Part shown: positions 16,174-27,600 of the stretch, piece after piece
How the letters are laid out: every line of letters begins with the position of its first letter
How positions within the stretch are numbered: the stretch's first letter is position 1
Source of the DNA: Flaviramulus basaltis
GTDB lineage: Bacteria; Bacteroidota; Bacteroidia; Flavobacteriales; Flavobacteriaceae
Assembly: GCF_900114265.1 (NCBI RefSeq)
Contig: NZ_FPKV01000001.1
Coordinates: 930,001 to 994,000, forward strand
Length of the DNA stretch: 64,000 nucleotides
Direction of reading: 5' to 3'
Translations under genes and position numbers: made by a program
The notes under the pieces: generated by a model
Told to the model about the DNA's origin: nothing
What the model saw: the letters and a program-made list of their open reading frames with translations, nothing else
Databases searched by the model: none

Positions 16174-18216
16174 ATGAAAAAAAACATATTTATTTTAATG
16201 TTATGCAACGTCTTGTGGTTAAGTTGTAATTCTCAAACAAATATAAATGAGAAATATAATTTAATGCCTTGGCCTAATGATATAATAGAGAATACATCAA
16301 AATTTATAATTAATAGTGGCATTACCATCTCAATTAACGGTGAAGACGAAGGGCGGGTTTATAAAGCAGCTGTTAATTTTTTAAGGCGCCTATCCAATCG
16401 ATCGGGAGTTTTTATCGATAAAGGATTTCCAATTACTAATGAAAAAGGCAACATAATAATTTCATTCGAAACAGTCTCAAGCCTATCAATTAATGATGAT
16501 GAATCTTACGCTTTAAATATAAATAACAATACTATTACTATTAAAGCAAAAACGGATGTTGGAGCTTTAAGAGGTTTAGAAACCTTACTACAACTAACGG
16601 CTAATGATGATGCTAAATATTATTTTCCTGGAGTAACCATTAATGATTCTCCCAGATTTGTTTGGAGAGGATTAATGATAGATGTGTCTAGACACTTTCA
16701 ACCAATAGATGTTTTAAAACGAAATTTAAGAGCAATGGCATCTGTAAAAATGAATGTTTTTCATTGGCACTTAACAGATGATCAGGGTTTTAGGGTTGAG
16801 TCTAAGGTTTATCCAAAATTACACCAATTAGCTTCAGATGGGTTATACTATACCCAAATTCAAATTAAGGAAATAGTAAATTATGCCTCAGATTTAGGCA
16901 TTCGTGTCGTGCCAGAATTTGATGTTCCTGGGCATGCTTCTGCTTTTTTAACGGCGTATCCAGAGCTTAGTAGTAAAGAGGATTATAATTACACTATTGA
17001 AAGGTATTCGGGAGTGTTTGACCCTACGCTTAATCCAACTAAAGAGATAACTTATAAGTTTTTAGACAATTTATTTACTGAAATGGCTTCCCTTTTTCCA
17101 GATGCATATTTCCATATTGGAGGAGATGAAAATGAAGGAAAACATTGGGATGAGAATAAAGATATTCAAGCTTTCATGACTGCTAATAATTTAAAAACAA
17201 ACCACGAGTTGCAGACGTATTTTAATATTAGGCTTGAAAAAATTCTTAAAAAACTAAATAAAAATTTAATGGGTTGGGACGAAATTATGACTCCTAATAT
17301 GCCAAAATCTGCTGTTATTCATGCATGGCGTGGAGAAAATGAAGGCTTAATAAAAGGAGGTTCTCTTATTAGTGCTGCCAAAGCAGGTTATAAAACTGTT
17401 TTATCTAATGGTTTTTATATAGATAGAATGCAGTCTCTAGAATATCATTATAGCGTTGAGCCTATTGGAAATATAAAATTAACAGAAAAAGAACACGCAA
17501 ATATTTTAGGAGGAGAAGCCACAATGTGGAGTGAATTAGTTACGCCTCTTACTATAGATTCTCGTATTTGGCCAAGAACTGCAGCAATTGCAGAGCGTTT
17601 TTGGTCTAAAAAAGAAGTTAATAATCTTGAAAACATGAAGCTTCGTTTGAATGATGTTAGCTATAAATTAGAAGAACTTGGCATTACTCATATTCGAAAT
17701 AGAGATGTTATTTTAAGGAGTATTACAAATAATCAAGATATTTCAACATTGATAGATTTATCTAAAATTTGTGAACCTTTAAAAATATATGAACGAAATA
17801 AAAATGGTGTAGAATATAAAACGTTCTCTCCATTTTCTCTATTTGCAGATGCTTGTGTAGCTGATGCAGAAGATGCTGTTATTTTTAATAAAGAGGTAAA
17901 AGCATATCTAGAAAACTCTAATAATGAAAGTCTTGAAGTAGTAAAAAAGAGTCTGAAAAAATGGTCTAATATTCATAATAGCTTTCAAGAAATTAAAATC
18001 AATTCCAAGATTAAAGATTTAGAATCATTCTCGGAAAATATTTCCATAGCCTCAGAAATTTTACTAATGGGATTAGAGACTAAAAAGAAAATCTCTTTAA
18101 ATAATCAAACCAATCTTACTTTAGCGATTAATGTTTTAAAAGAGCCTTGTATGGATGTGGAATTGGCAATTATAGAATCTTTAGAAAAGCTATCACAATT
18201 TTTATTGCAAGTCTGA
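16174..18216 (+). CDS. GH20 beta-N-acetylhexosaminidase, lipoprotein
   Basis: A 680-residue lipoprotein (signal MKKNIFILMLCNVLWLSC, lipid Cys 18). Residues about 30-155 are the GH20b-like N-terminal domain and about 160-500 the catalytic (beta/alpha)8 barrel. The barrel has FVWRGLMIDVSRHF, FHWHLTDDQGFR (196-207), VPEFDVPGHASA and the catalytic pair D318-E319 in HIGGDENEGKHW. WSELVTPLTIDSRIWPRTAA follows. The C-terminal 150 residues are helical and of unknown role. It removes terminal GlcNAc or GalNAc from oligosaccharides by substrate-assisted catalysis in the periplasm or at the cell surface. It lies 193 bases after nagB; the gap shows no clear promoter or terminator, so it may be in the same transcript. 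Confidence 0.95.
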   Translation: MKKNIFILMLCNVLWLSCNSQTNINEKYNLMPWPNDIIENTSKFIINSGITISINGEDEGRVYKAAVNFLRRLSNRSGVFIDKGFPITNEKGNIIISFETVSSLSINDDESYALNINNNTITIKAKTDVGALRGLETLLQLTANDDAKYYFPGVTINDSPRFVWRGLMIDVSRHFQPIDVLKRNLRAMASVKMNVFHWHLTDDQGFRVESKVYPKLHQLASDGLYYTQIQIKEIVNYASDLGIRVVPEFDVPGHASAFLTAYPELSSKEDYNYTIERYSGVFDPTLNPTKEITYKFLDNLFTEMASLFPDAYFHIGGDENEGKHWDENKDIQAFMTANNLKTNHELQTYFNIRLEKILKKLNKNLMGWDEIMTPNMPKSAVIHAWRGENEGLIKGGSLISAAKAGYKTVLSNGFYIDRMQSLEYHYSVEPIGNIKLTEKEHANILGGEATMWSELVTPLTIDSRIWPRTAAIAERFWSKKEVNNLENMKLRLNDVSYKLEELGITHIRNRDVILRSITNNQDISTLIDLSKICEPLKIYERNKNGVEYKTFSPFSLFADACVADAEDAVIFNKEVKAYLENSNNESLEVVKKSLKKWSNIHNSFQEIKINSKIKDLESFSENISIASEILLMGLETKKKISLNNQTNLTLAINVLKEPCMDVELAIIESLEKLSQFLLQV

Positions 18217-18258
18217 ATAGGGAAATCTTTACTTTATAATGATATTTTAGAATGAAGT

Positions 18259-19101
18259 TTAATTTTTTATGAAATGGATTGTCTTTTTTATAACTTCTTT
18301 TAATTGAACGGGTAAAGTATCCTTTTCCCAAGGATGATGTGCACCAAATACATGGTCGGCTCCTTCAATAATTTCTATTTTACTGTTTTTAGTCCACTCA
18401 TGAAGTTTATAAGCTTCTTCTATATAAACGCTAGTGTCTGCATTTCCGTGAATAATTAAATACGGGATTTTTAAATTTGAAACAGCTCTTTTTATAGTTA
18501 GCCTGTTTTCATTAGCTATAAAATCTTCATAAAACTGATAGTAATGAGGCATTTGTTGTTTCGTTCTGCCGTTTAAAACATATTTTACACCATCTTTTTC
18601 CCATTGTTCTAAATCTCCTTTTGTTGAAGTTCTTTTTCCAAAATCACTTACACCAGCAAGACTTATTACTTTTTTAATACGGCTATCTTCTTCAGCTTTA
18701 ATAGTTACAATACCACAAGCTCTACTATGCCCAAGTAGCGTCACGTTATTAATATCTGCTTCATTTTTTATTTTAGAATTAAAAAACAACCAATCAAATA
18801 CAGATTGTAAATCGTCTAGTTCTTTTGTGTAATTATTATTGCCAAAAGCTTCTAAATCTGGAAAATCAATAGGTTGTTCAACTGTTCCACCATTATGTGA
18901 AAAATTAAATTTTATAAAATAAAAACCTGCTTTAGCAAAAGCCTTTGCCATTAAATTCCATGCGCCCCAATCTTTAAAACCTTTATAACCATGACAGAAT
19001 ATAATAATAGGTTTAGGCTTATTGTTTTCAACATAAAAAACATCCGTAAGTATTGGTTTTCCGTGTTGACCTTCAAGAATAATATTTTTAGTGATAATCA
19101 T
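18259..19101 (-). CDS. Alpha/beta hydrolase
   Basis: A 280-residue cytoplasmic hydrolase (no signal peptide). It shows the oxyanion strand PIIIFCHGYKGFKDWGAWNL, the nucleophile elbow LLGHSRACG (Ser in GHSRA, about residue 155), an Asp candidate in YLIIHGNADTSVYIEEA, and the catalytic His in EGADHVFGAHHPWE. This matches the dienelactone hydrolase/prolyl oligopeptidase-like superfamily of esterases and peptidases; the substrate cannot be told. It begins two bases after the stop of the AddB-like nuclease gene on the same strand, so the two are cotranscribed, though no functional link is obvious. It converges with the hexosaminidase gene across a 42-base gap. Confidence 0.85.
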   Translation of the reverse strand: MIITKNIILEGQHGKPILTDVFYVENNKPKPIIIFCHGYKGFKDWGAWNLMAKAFAKAGFYFIKFNFSHNGGTVEQPIDFPDLEAFGNNNYTKELDDLQSVFDWLFFNSKIKNEADINNVTLLGHSRACGIVTIKAEEDSRIKKVISLAGVSDFGKRTSTKGDLEQWEKDGVKYVLNGRTKQQMPHYYQFYEDFIANENRLTIKRAVSNLKIPYLIIHGNADTSVYIEEAYKLHEWTKNSKIEIIEGADHVFGAHHPWEKDTLPVQLKEVIKKTIHFIKN

Positions 19102-19103
19102 TT

Positions 19104-21869
19104 TTAAACTTCTTTTTCAGTAAAATCAATATCAGGATTACAAATTTCTTTGATGAGGTTATTTAACTCATCACTAAAATTATTTATAGTTTCTTGGGTA
19201 ATTAGCATGTCTTTTTTAGCATAGTTACCAGGTTTATCTTTTTTTGCAAACTTTAAAAAACCCGAACTCAAATTTTTAAATGAAATAATACCCGCTTCAA
19301 TTGGAAGGCTTATTTGTTTTGATGCATGCATCATGTAGGCATAGGCAAGTATTTGAAAACTTTTACTATACTTTTTGTAATCTGTGTTGAGGTCTTCCCA
19401 ATTAACAATTTCAACTTGGTTTTGTTGTACGCTTCCAGTTTTATAATCAATTATACGTGTTACACCATTATATTCATCCACCCTATCAACTTTCCCTCTT
19501 ATTTTAATAGGAAAATTAAGTTCTGGTATATCAATTAAAACTTCATTATTTGCTTCAATAGCTATAATTTTTATAGTATTTCCAGCTTTCAAATGTTTAA
19601 TTTCTAAATCTAAAAAATTCGACACATAGCGTTTTGCAATTTCAAAAATGATTAAATTTTTTCCTTTGGTAATATCCCCTTCTTTATATTCATTTTTAAA
19701 ATGAAAAGTAACTTTTTCTTCTATTTGAAGTTTTAGGTTTTTAATACTATCTAACGTTAAAAGTTTCCCTTCAAAAGGTTTGTAGAAATCTTCTAAAGTG
19801 TTGTGAACAACAGTTCCTAAAGTATTTGAAGCAACTGTTTCTTCAACATCATCGTGCTCCTTTATTTTTAATATTTTCTGATAATAAAAATCAATTGGGT
19901 TTCGAATATAATTGGTTAATGATGATGGTGAAAACCCTTCTCCAGCAAGTTGAATAATTTGCTTTTGTAAAGTTTCAGTTTTTTTAATAACATTAAGTGA
20001 AGGTTCAATAATAGGAACTAGAGGCGCTATAATTTGATGATTAATAGAGTGAATACCTTCTAATTCTAATTGAGTTATAAATCGGCTTTTTTCACCACCA
20101 GTTAGAACATCTGCTTCGGTGTTGTATAAAATATAAACATTTTTAGCACGCTGTAAAAGATGATAAAAATGATAGGTATATACAGCATCCTTTTCTTTGT
20201 AAGTAGGTAAGTTGTTTTCTATTTTAACATCAAAAGGGATAAAAGAATTATTACTTTTCCCCGATGGTAAAACACCTTCATTAACAGATGAAATAATAAC
20301 GGTTTCAAAATCTAGCACACGAGATTCGAGCATTCCCATTATTTGCAAACCCTGTAAAGGTTCTCCTTGAAAATCTAAAGTATTATTGCTTAATAACTCT
20401 TTGTAGACACTGTATAAAGCTGAAATATCTTTTATGTGATGATACTCTGAATTTAATCGATTAAGCTCATTAAATAGCTCGTTGAACCGGAACACATACT
20501 CTAATGAAAGTAAATTAGATTCTTTCTCTTTGTCTAAATGATTTTTAATGATTAAAATTAATTGTGAACAATTGTTTAATGCATTTTGAATAGATTTCTG
20601 CCAGTTAGAAAATAGCAAATCAATTATATTGCTAGATTCAATAGCTATTTGCTTTAAACGATCTTTTGTTAAATAAACAAGGTTGTTAGTGTCTATAGTT
20701 TCAATTAGTTTTGAAGCATAATCAATGTTTTCAATGGTAAGTAAAGGCCTAATAAATTGATGCGAAATGATGTTAATCACATCTTTATAATAAAAGGAAT
20801 TAGAAGCGTTTTTATGTAAATGAAATAAGGCTTCGAATAGTGATGCTAACGGAATAGATTTTAAAGGAAAACCCATTGTTATATTTAATGCATCAATAGA
20901 TTTAGGAAGCGAATTTAATACCGGAATTAATAAATTTTCATCACCTAAAACAACAGCCGTATTTTGTAAAGATTGATGGGTTGTTTGTAAATTATTTAAA
21001 ATCTCACCAATATATTTGGCTTGACCAATATTTTTTGGAATCCCGAAAATGGAAATGTTTTTTTCTTTTGAATAATTTTCACTTATCCAATTAAAAGGAT
21101 TGTTTTTAAAAAATGACCATTTACTTTTATGATGTCTTGTAAATAAAGCGGCATCGTGTTTAAGGTTATTTATAAAAACAGCATCTATATCCCAATACAC
21201 TTGCGCTATATCATTTTCAAGTAATTCTTGAATAATTGTTTCTTCTGCCGTATTTAGGGCATTAAAGCCAAGAAAAACATGTTGCTTTTCATTGTGGTTT
21301 TGAATATAAGATTCTAAATTTTCAACCGCTTCTCTGTAAATTAAACCCTGATAACCAATATTTTTATTTAAAAGGTGTTTAGTAAAGTGATTGTAATAAT
21401 TATAAAGCTTAGTCCAAAAGGCTAAATAATTTTTTACAAAGTCTGTTTTTTTTTCATCTAATGACCAGTGATTACTTTCAATTTCTTTTATGGCGCCTAA
21501 ATAATCGAAAATCTTTGCTTGCGGGATTAAATAGCGATCTATTTCATTAAAGTCTTGAAGTAATATTTGCGCCCATTTTGAAAAGGATTCAAAAGAATCC
21601 CGATTTTCTTCTTTTGTTAGGTTTGTATATGTACCATAAAACTCAAAGAGAAGCTCTGTGTTTGAAATAGATTTGAGTTTTGACATCTCCTCAACAAACT
21701 CTTCAATACTAATTATTTCAGGAGAAAAAACGGTTTGGTTTATAACCTTAGGAAGTTGATGCTTTAGGAAAAGACCAGCTCGTTTACTGGGTAATACAAA
21801 TGTTATTTTAGAAATATTTGTATTGTTGTTTTGTAAATCTTTTAAAACATCAAAAATGAAAGTTGTCAT
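19104..21869 (-). CDS. AddB-like PD-(D/E)XK nuclease subunit
   Basis: A 921-residue protein built like AddB/RecC of helicase-nuclease complexes. It has a degenerate helicase N-terminus with a Walker A-like segment FVLPSKRAGLFLKHQLP (about 23-39), an inactive-helicase middle region, and a C-terminal PD-(D/E)XK nuclease (about 660-900) with motif GVTRIIDYKTGSVQQNQ and the helix FQILAYAYMMHAS. The four-Cys iron-sulphur cluster found around the nuclease of Bacillus AddB is absent, because the whole C-terminal region has a single Cys. With the AddA-like helicase at 24680-27817 it should process double-strand ends for recombination. A terminator separates it from ompA upstream. Confidence 0.85.
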   Translation of the reverse strand: MTTFIFDVLKDLQNNNTNISKITFVLPSKRAGLFLKHQLPKVINQTVFSPEIISIEEFVEEMSKLKSISNTELLFEFYGTYTNLTKEENRDSFESFSKWAQILLQDFNEIDRYLIPQAKIFDYLGAIKEIESNHWSLDEKKTDFVKNYLAFWTKLYNYYNHFTKHLLNKNIGYQGLIYREAVENLESYIQNHNEKQHVFLGFNALNTAEETIIQELLENDIAQVYWDIDAVFINNLKHDAALFTRHHKSKWSFFKNNPFNWISENYSKEKNISIFGIPKNIGQAKYIGEILNNLQTTHQSLQNTAVVLGDENLLIPVLNSLPKSIDALNITMGFPLKSIPLASLFEALFHLHKNASNSFYYKDVINIISHQFIRPLLTIENIDYASKLIETIDTNNLVYLTKDRLKQIAIESSNIIDLLFSNWQKSIQNALNNCSQLILIIKNHLDKEKESNLLSLEYVFRFNELFNELNRLNSEYHHIKDISALYSVYKELLSNNTLDFQGEPLQGLQIMGMLESRVLDFETVIISSVNEGVLPSGKSNNSFIPFDVKIENNLPTYKEKDAVYTYHFYHLLQRAKNVYILYNTEADVLTGGEKSRFITQLELEGIHSINHQIIAPLVPIIEPSLNVIKKTETLQKQIIQLAGEGFSPSSLTNYIRNPIDFYYQKILKIKEHDDVEETVASNTLGTVVHNTLEDFYKPFEGKLLTLDSIKNLKLQIEEKVTFHFKNEYKEGDITKGKNLIIFEIAKRYVSNFLDLEIKHLKAGNTIKIIAIEANNEVLIDIPELNFPIKIRGKVDRVDEYNGVTRIIDYKTGSVQQNQVEIVNWEDLNTDYKKYSKSFQILAYAYMMHASKQISLPIEAGIISFKNLSSGFLKFAKKDKPGNYAKKDMLITQETINNFSDELNNLIKEICNPDIDFTEKEV

Positions 21870-21884
21870 TGTATAAAAATAAAA

Positions 21885-21915
21885 AACGCTTCGGATATCC
21901 GAAGCGTTTTTTGTA
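21885..21915 (-). terminator. Terminator between ompA and the AddB-like gene
   Basis: A perfect 24 bp palindrome (AACGCTTCGGAT and its complement, 21885-21908) is flanked by A and T runs on both sides. It would end ompA transcripts 43 bases after the stop codon. Confidence 0.85.
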
Positions 21916-21950
21916 AACTTATTTTTTTAAAATTAAATCAGCTATTATTA

Positions 21951-23318
21951 TTATTTTGCTAAGTTAATTTCAACACGTCTGTTATTAGCTTTACCAGCTC
22001 TAGTTTTATTAGTGTCAATTGGTTTAGATTCTCCAAAACCAAGAGCAGAAAGTCTAAATTCATCAATACCATTTTCAACTAAATATTCTTTTACAGAAAG
22101 AGCTCTAGCTTCAGATAATGATTGGTTTAGTTTTTCACTACCAACACTATCAGTATGCCCTTCAACAGTGAATTTAGCTGTTGGGTATTCTTTAAGAATT
22201 GCAATAATGTCAGCTAATACAGTTGCAGATTGAGTTTTTATAGTTGCTTTACCTGTGTCAAACAAGATGGTTTTAGCATACTCATTAAGAGTTTTTTGAA
22301 TTTCTGCAGTTACTTCAGGACAACCGTTGTTAGCAACAGTACCTTTAACGTCAGGACATTTATCATCTTTATCTAATACACCATCACCGTCAGTATCTGG
22401 CCAAGGACAACCTTTGTTGGCAGCAGGACCTGCAGTATCAGGACAAGCATCATCAGCGTCAGTCACACCATCACCGTCAGCATCAGGACAACCAGCTAAA
22501 GCTTTTAATCCAGCAACTGTAGGACAGCTATCATCTTTATCAGCTACACCATCACCATCAGTATCAGGACATCCATTCATTTCAGCTAAACCAGCTTCAT
22601 TAGGACAATCATCTTTAGAATCTTCAATACCATCACCGTCAGTATCAGGACATCCGTTGAAAGCTTCTAAACCAGCTACTTCTGGACAAGCGTCATCTTT
22701 GTCATAAATACCATCACCGTCAGTATCAGTTCCACCAAATTTGATAGAGATACCAGCAGTATGTTGGAAATGTGTTTGTAAGTAATCTTCAAATGCATGT
22801 TTGTATGATGTTTGAAGAGTTAAACCTACATTTTCGCTAAACCATACGTTTAAACCTAATGTTCCATTTAATGTACCAGCTCCAACTTCATCTATCCAAG
22901 TGTAACCACCACCAACACCTAAATAAGGATCGATAGTTGTACCACTAATAAAATTGTATTTAATTGTACCATCAACACCGTAGTAAGATAAATCATCTAC
23001 ACTGATAGCTTCTCCATTTGCATTCTCTCCCCACTTATCAATTTTATTTAAAGAACCTGTAACCCCTAAAGAAAAACCATCACTAATATACTTAGATACA
23101 GAGATAGTAGATAAAGAAGGTAAAATGTTGTAGTTGTCAACATCTGTAAATTTACTAAAAATGGTTTCACTAAAAGGAGCTCCATCTCCAGAAGGATATG
23201 CATCAACCGCGTTTACACCAATGGTAATTTGCCAAGGATTGTTTTCGTCTTGCGCATTTACGTTGCTATAACCAAGTACAAGCAACATAGCGAACAATAA
23301 TCTGCTAAGATTTTTCAT
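21951..23318 (-). CDS. OmpA-family outer-membrane protein with thrombospondin type 3 repeats
   Basis: A 455-residue protein starting at ATG 23318; the in-frame TTG six bases upstream is rejected. The signal peptide ends at about residue 22 (NVNA-QD). Residues about 27-196 form a membrane beta-barrel. Residues 198-334 hold five Ca-binding TSP3 repeats of the form DTDGDGxxDxxDxCP. Residues about 346-455 are the OmpA peptidoglycan-binding domain ([20 protein letters not shown] then NNRRVEINL). It anchors the outer membrane to the cell wall and is typical of abundant OmpA/OprF-like proteins of flavobacteria. It has its own promoter and terminator, so it is a single-gene unit between kbl and the AddB-like gene. 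Confidence 0.95.
   Translation of the reverse strand: MKNLSRLLFAMLLVLGYSNVNAQDENNPWQITIGVNAVDAYPSGDGAPFSETIFSKFTDVDNYNILPSLSTISVSKYISDGFSLGVTGSLNKIDKWGENANGEAISVDDLSYYGVDGTIKYNFISGTTIDPYLGVGGGYTWIDEVGAGTLNGTLGLNVWFSENVGLTLQTSYKHAFEDYLQTHFQHTAGISIKFGGTDTDGDGIYDKDDACPEVAGLEAFNGCPDTDGDGIEDSKDDCPNEAGLAEMNGCPDTDGDGVADKDDSCPTVAGLKALAGCPDADGDGVTDADDACPDTAGPAANKGCPWPDTDGDGVLDKDDKCPDVKGTVANNGCPEVTAEIQKTLNEYAKTILFDTGKATIKTQSATVLADIIAILKEYPTAKFTVEGHTDSVGSEKLNQSLSEARALSVKEYLVENGIDEFRLSALGFGESKPIDTNKTRAGKANNRRVEINLAK
22317..22727 (-). repeat. TSP3 coding repeats in the OmpA gene
   Basis: Five degenerate coding repeats of 24-30 codons specify DTDGDG-type calcium loops and paired Cys-Pro. The DNA similarity between units (for example CACCATCACCGTCAGTATC on the plus strand) follows from the protein repeat. 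Confidence 0.85.
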
Positions 23319-23353
23319 ATTCAAAAGTTTAATTTTTAAGTGTTAATTGTAAA

Positions 23354-23383
23354 CAAAAGTAAGTTGTTAAATTTTATTAACAA
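23354..23383 (-). promoter_or_regulatory. Bacteroidota-type promoter of ompA
   Basis: On the minus strand TTG (23383-23381), 19 bases, then TACTTTTG (23361-23354) match the -33/-7 consensus TTG-N19-TAnnTTTG. Transcription would begin about 30 bases ahead of ATG 23318. Confidence 0.75.
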
Positions 23384-23464
23384 AGACAAATATATAAAAA
23401 TATTGATGACTTTATGAACTCATATCATTCATTACTTTAACTCATATGCTAGTTAATAATGAAT

Positions 23465-24658
23465 TTAGATAATATTAAGTTGAGTACCAACCTTGATAAA
23501 ACCAGTAATAGCCTTGTCTAAATGCGATTTTGTATGTGCTGCAGAGAGTTGTACACGTATTCTTGCTTTTTCTTTAGGAACGACAGGAAAAAAGAAGCCT
23601 ATAACATAAATTCCCTCGTCTAAAAGCATATTTGCCATATTTTGAGATAGTTTTGCGTCATATAGCATAACAGGAACAATAGCCGAATCGCCATCTATAA
23701 CGTCAAAACCAGCGTTTTTCATTCCTTTTTTGAAATAATTAGTATTCCATTCTAATTTATCCCTTAATTCTGTATTGTTAGAAAGCATTTCAAAAACTTT
23801 GATGGATGCACCTACAATAGCAGGAGCTAACGAATTTGAAAACAAATATGGTCTAGAGCGCTGGCGCAACATATCAATAATTTCTTTTTTACCTGTTGTA
23901 TAACCGCCCATGGCACCGCCTAAAGCTTTACCTAAAGTCCCTGTAATAATATCAATCCGGTTTAAAACATTTTTTTCTTCTAATGTCCCACGGCCTGTTT
24001 TTCCTATAAAACCTGCAGCATGACATTCGTCAATCATAACCAAGGCATCATATTTATCAGCTAAATCACATATTTTATCAAGAGGAGCAACTAATCCATC
24101 CATTGAGAAAACACCATCGGTTACTATTATTTTAAAACGAGCTCCGTTTTTATTAGCATCAATAAGTTGTTTTTCCAAATCTGCCATATCACTATTTTGA
24201 TAACGATAACGAGCGGCTTTACATAAACGAACACCATCTATAATAGAAGCATGATTTAAAGAGTCTGAAATAATTGCATCCTCTGCTCCTAATAACGGTT
24301 CAAAAACACCACCGTTTGCATCAAAAGCTGCGGCATATAATATGGTATCTTCAGTTTGATAAAAATCTGCGATTTTTTGTTCAAGCTCTTTATGAATATC
24401 CTGAGTACCACAAATAAAACGAACAGAACTCATACCAAACCCGTGAGTATCCATAGCATCTTTTGCTGCTTGAATAACTTCTGGGTGAGATGAAAGCCCT
24501 AAATAGTTGTTGGCACAAAAGTTTAGAACAGTTTCGCCAGTATTTAAAGTTATTTCTGCGCCTTGTGCTGATGTGATTATTCGTTCTTCTTTATAAAGTC
24601 CGTTATTTTTTATGTCTTGAAGCTCTTCTTTTAAGTGATTTTGCAGTTTTCCGTACAT
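23465..24658 (-). CDS. kbl: Glycine C-acetyltransferase (2-amino-3-ketobutyrate CoA ligase)
   Basis: A 397-residue PLP enzyme of the alpha-oxoamine synthase family, the usual length for Kbl. Motifs are [16 protein letters not shown] (46-61), [23 protein letters not shown], the DxxH motif [10 protein letters not shown] (208-217, D210 and H213) and the PLP lysine K244 in [13 protein letters not shown]. It cleaves 2-amino-3-ketobutyrate with CoA to glycine and acetyl-CoA in threonine breakdown. Threonine dehydrogenase, the partner enzyme, is not in the window. It lies 21 bases after the AddA-like gene and is probably cotranscribed with it; the pairing looks like operon convenience rather than shared function. 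Confidence 0.93.
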   Translation of the reverse strand: MYGKLQNHLKEELQDIKNNGLYKEERIITSAQGAEITLNTGETVLNFCANNYLGLSSHPEVIQAAKDAMDTHGFGMSSVRFICGTQDIHKELEQKIADFYQTEDTILYAAAFDANGGVFEPLLGAEDAIISDSLNHASIIDGVRLCKAARYRYQNSDMADLEKQLIDANKNGARFKIIVTDGVFSMDGLVAPLDKICDLADKYDALVMIDECHAAGFIGKTGRGTLEEKNVLNRIDIITGTLGKALGGAMGGYTTGKKEIIDMLRQRSRPYLFSNSLAPAIVGASIKVFEMLSNNTELRDKLEWNTNYFKKGMKNAGFDVIDGDSAIVPVMLYDAKLSQNMANMLLDEGIYVIGFFFPVVPKEKARIRVQLSAAHTKSHLDKAITGFIKVGTQLNII

Positions 24659-24679
24659 ATTATTGAATTTTCTACAAAT

Positions 24680-27600
24680 TTAAACATCTTTTATCTTAAT
24701 ATCATCATTGATGTAAACAAGAATTTTCTTTTTAACCTGTAGTTTCATCTCTTCTAAAACATCTTGATATAATTGTAATTGTTGTTCGTGTTTTTTGTCT
24801 TCAACACCTGTTTTATAATCAATAATTATGGCTTGGTTTTCTGAATTTATAGCAACTCTATCGGGGCGTAAAATCACGCCATTTTTAGTAATAATATCAC
24901 GCTCATTGTATATGGTATAATTTGAACTAAAATAATCTTTAAGATTTGGGTGTTCAACAATTTGAAAAACTAAAGGTTTTAAAGTCTCAGCTTGTTCTTT
25001 ATTAATTAAAGAGGTATTTATAAAATCATGAATTACAGAATCAATATCATTTTTTGTGTTTATTTTCGACATTATATCATGTAACAAGTTTCCTTTTTCA
25101 ATGGCTTCTTGTTGATTAGTATCCCATAATAATCCAGATTTTGTTACCACTTTAATATTATGTTCTTCTTTTGAAGTTGAAATAAATTGATGCTGAATGG
25201 TAGTTTCTTTCGAAGGTGTTTTGTTTTGAGTTTTTCTTTTTGAATCACCAAAACTATATTTTAATTCTGAGTCATTCCATAAGCCCAAGTGTTGCAAGTA
25301 ATTAATAAATAAGCCAGAATATTTTTTCGAGTTAATTTCACCTTTAGCTGAAATATCTTTTTTTGAAATAACAAATAGCTGTTCCACTGCGCGGGTTAGC
25401 GTTACATAGAGTAAATTAATATTATCTAATTCTTGTTCGGATTGATGGTTGTTGAAAATGTTTAATCCTTCTTCGCCAAAATGTTCAAAATCTTTATTAT
25501 AGTTTAAAAGAGTGTGTGAAAAACCAGCATATTTTTCGTTATCTAATTTAAACCACTCTTTAGGTTCAAGTTCTCTATAAATATCTAAATCGGCATAAGG
25601 GAAAATAACCACAGGAAACTCTAAGCCTTTAGATTTATGAATTGTCATAATTTGAATAGCATTTTGTCCTTTAGGCGAAATAATACTCAAACTTTCTTTC
25701 TTCTTTTCAAAATATTCCAAAAAGCCAGAAATATCAGAGCCTTTCTTTTGTGAAAAATCTAAAACAATATCTAAATAAAACTGAATGTATGCATTTGAAG
25801 TTTCAACCAAATTAAAGCTTCTAACAATGGTTTCGGCTAAATCGTAAAGCGGAAGTTGTAGTAAGTTTTCGCTTTTTATAAAAATATTATAAGCTTCAAA
25901 GTTTTTAAATAAATCGGGCAAAGATAAATTTAAATGTGCGCTGAAAAAGGCGTGTTTATCTTCAATATTAAAAGAAGACGCTAAGTAATTTAAAACTGAA
26001 ATTTTTATTTCGTTGTTTTTGGGTTGAATTAAAAGTGCTAAAACATTATTAATAAAACCCACTTCTGGAGCATTATAAATTAATAAGGTTTCAGACGATA
26101 TAATGGGGATTTTGTTTTGACTTAAGTAGTTTGCAATAGCAACACCTTCTTTTTTCTTTCGGACCAAAACACAAATATCTTCTAGGTTATAACCGTTTTC
26201 TAAACAACTATTTATTGTTTTTAAAACATGCTCAGAAAAAAACTCGTCTCGATCATCTTCTTTTTCAATATCTAAAAAAGACAATTCAACATAACCATTT
26301 TCATTTTTTGTAATATTTTGATTCGAGTTTTCATACAGTGTTTTATAGTCATCTTTATTAAAAACCTGATTGGCTAAAAACTTAAAAAAACCATTATTAA
26401 AATCGACAATTTCTTTAAAACTCCTGTAATTTGCTGGAAGGTTTTCAATATGTTGTTGTGTAAAAGGGAAAGGCTGGTTGTTTTTATTAAACAGACTTAT
26501 AAACTGTTCTGCTTTTCCACCACGCCAACGGTAAATGGCTTGTTTAGCATCTCCAACAAGCATGGTGCTTCCTGTTTCTGTTGAAAGTGAATTGCCTAAT
26601 AAAGGAATTAAATTTTCCCACTGCATGACGGAAGTGTCTTGAAATTCATCAATAAAATAATGATTGAATTTTTCGCCAATACGTTCGTAAATAAAAGGTG
26701 TTGGTTGTTCTTTAATTTCTTTACTAATTATAGAATTAAACTCTGAAATTAGCATTTTATTCTGCTCTTCTTTTAAAGCTTTTAACTCTTTATTAATAGC
26801 ATTTAAAACAGAAAGCGGTGTGATGTTTTTATAAAAACTTTTTAAAAATTTAAGATGAAAAAACGCTTGCTTTGTTTCGTTAAAAGCAGTGCCTATTTGT
26901 GGTTGTATTTGCTCTATTGTAGAAGCAATATCATTTGTAACTCGTTTTGGATATAAAGTTTTAGTTTCAATATCTTCTTGCCATTTGGCTTCAAAATTTA
27001 CATCAAAATTAGTTTTACTTAATTTTTGAAAATGTTTAGGCAAATAACTTCCTGAAAAATCATCAAACTGTAAACCGGCCTCTTCAATTAAATTTAAAAT
27101 ATTTTGAGCTTTTTCAACAATTTGTATCTCTGTAGCAACAACTTCTTTTTTTAACTGAGTTTTAAGCGTTTTAAAATCGTCTAAAGTTTTATCTTTTAAC
27201 TTCTCAATAAAAGGAATGTCATTTTCATTAACCAATAGTTTTGCAATCTTATTAAAATCGAAAGCGACATCCCAACTTTTATCATCATCGGCTTTTTCAA
27301 TAGCAAAATCAACCAAAACCTTTGTAAGTTCTTTGTCTGTGCCTGCTTTAGAAATTAAACTATCAACCGCTTCATTTAAAAGCACATCTTGGTCTAATTC
27401 AACTTCAAAATTTAAAGGCAATTTTAAATCGTAAGCAAAAGTCCTAATTAATTTATGTGTAAAACCATCAATGGTCGAAATATCAAAAGCAGCGTAATTA
27501 TGTATTATGGTATTGAGTAGTTTGTCTGCTTTTTTTTGTAAGTCTTCAGGCTCTATTTTTAAGTCTTTATGAATTGCAGTAAACATATCGTTTGGGTTTT

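Noticed and set aside
22327-22707. Plus-strand open frame of 126 codons rich in Ser, Pro and Ala
   Set aside because: It is the antisense shadow of the TSP3 calcium-binding repeats in the ompA gene; its repeats mirror the real protein.
22317-22727. CRISPR-like periodic repeats
   Set aside because: The periodicity comes from coding TSP3 repeats of unequal length; there are no unique spacers or cas genes.
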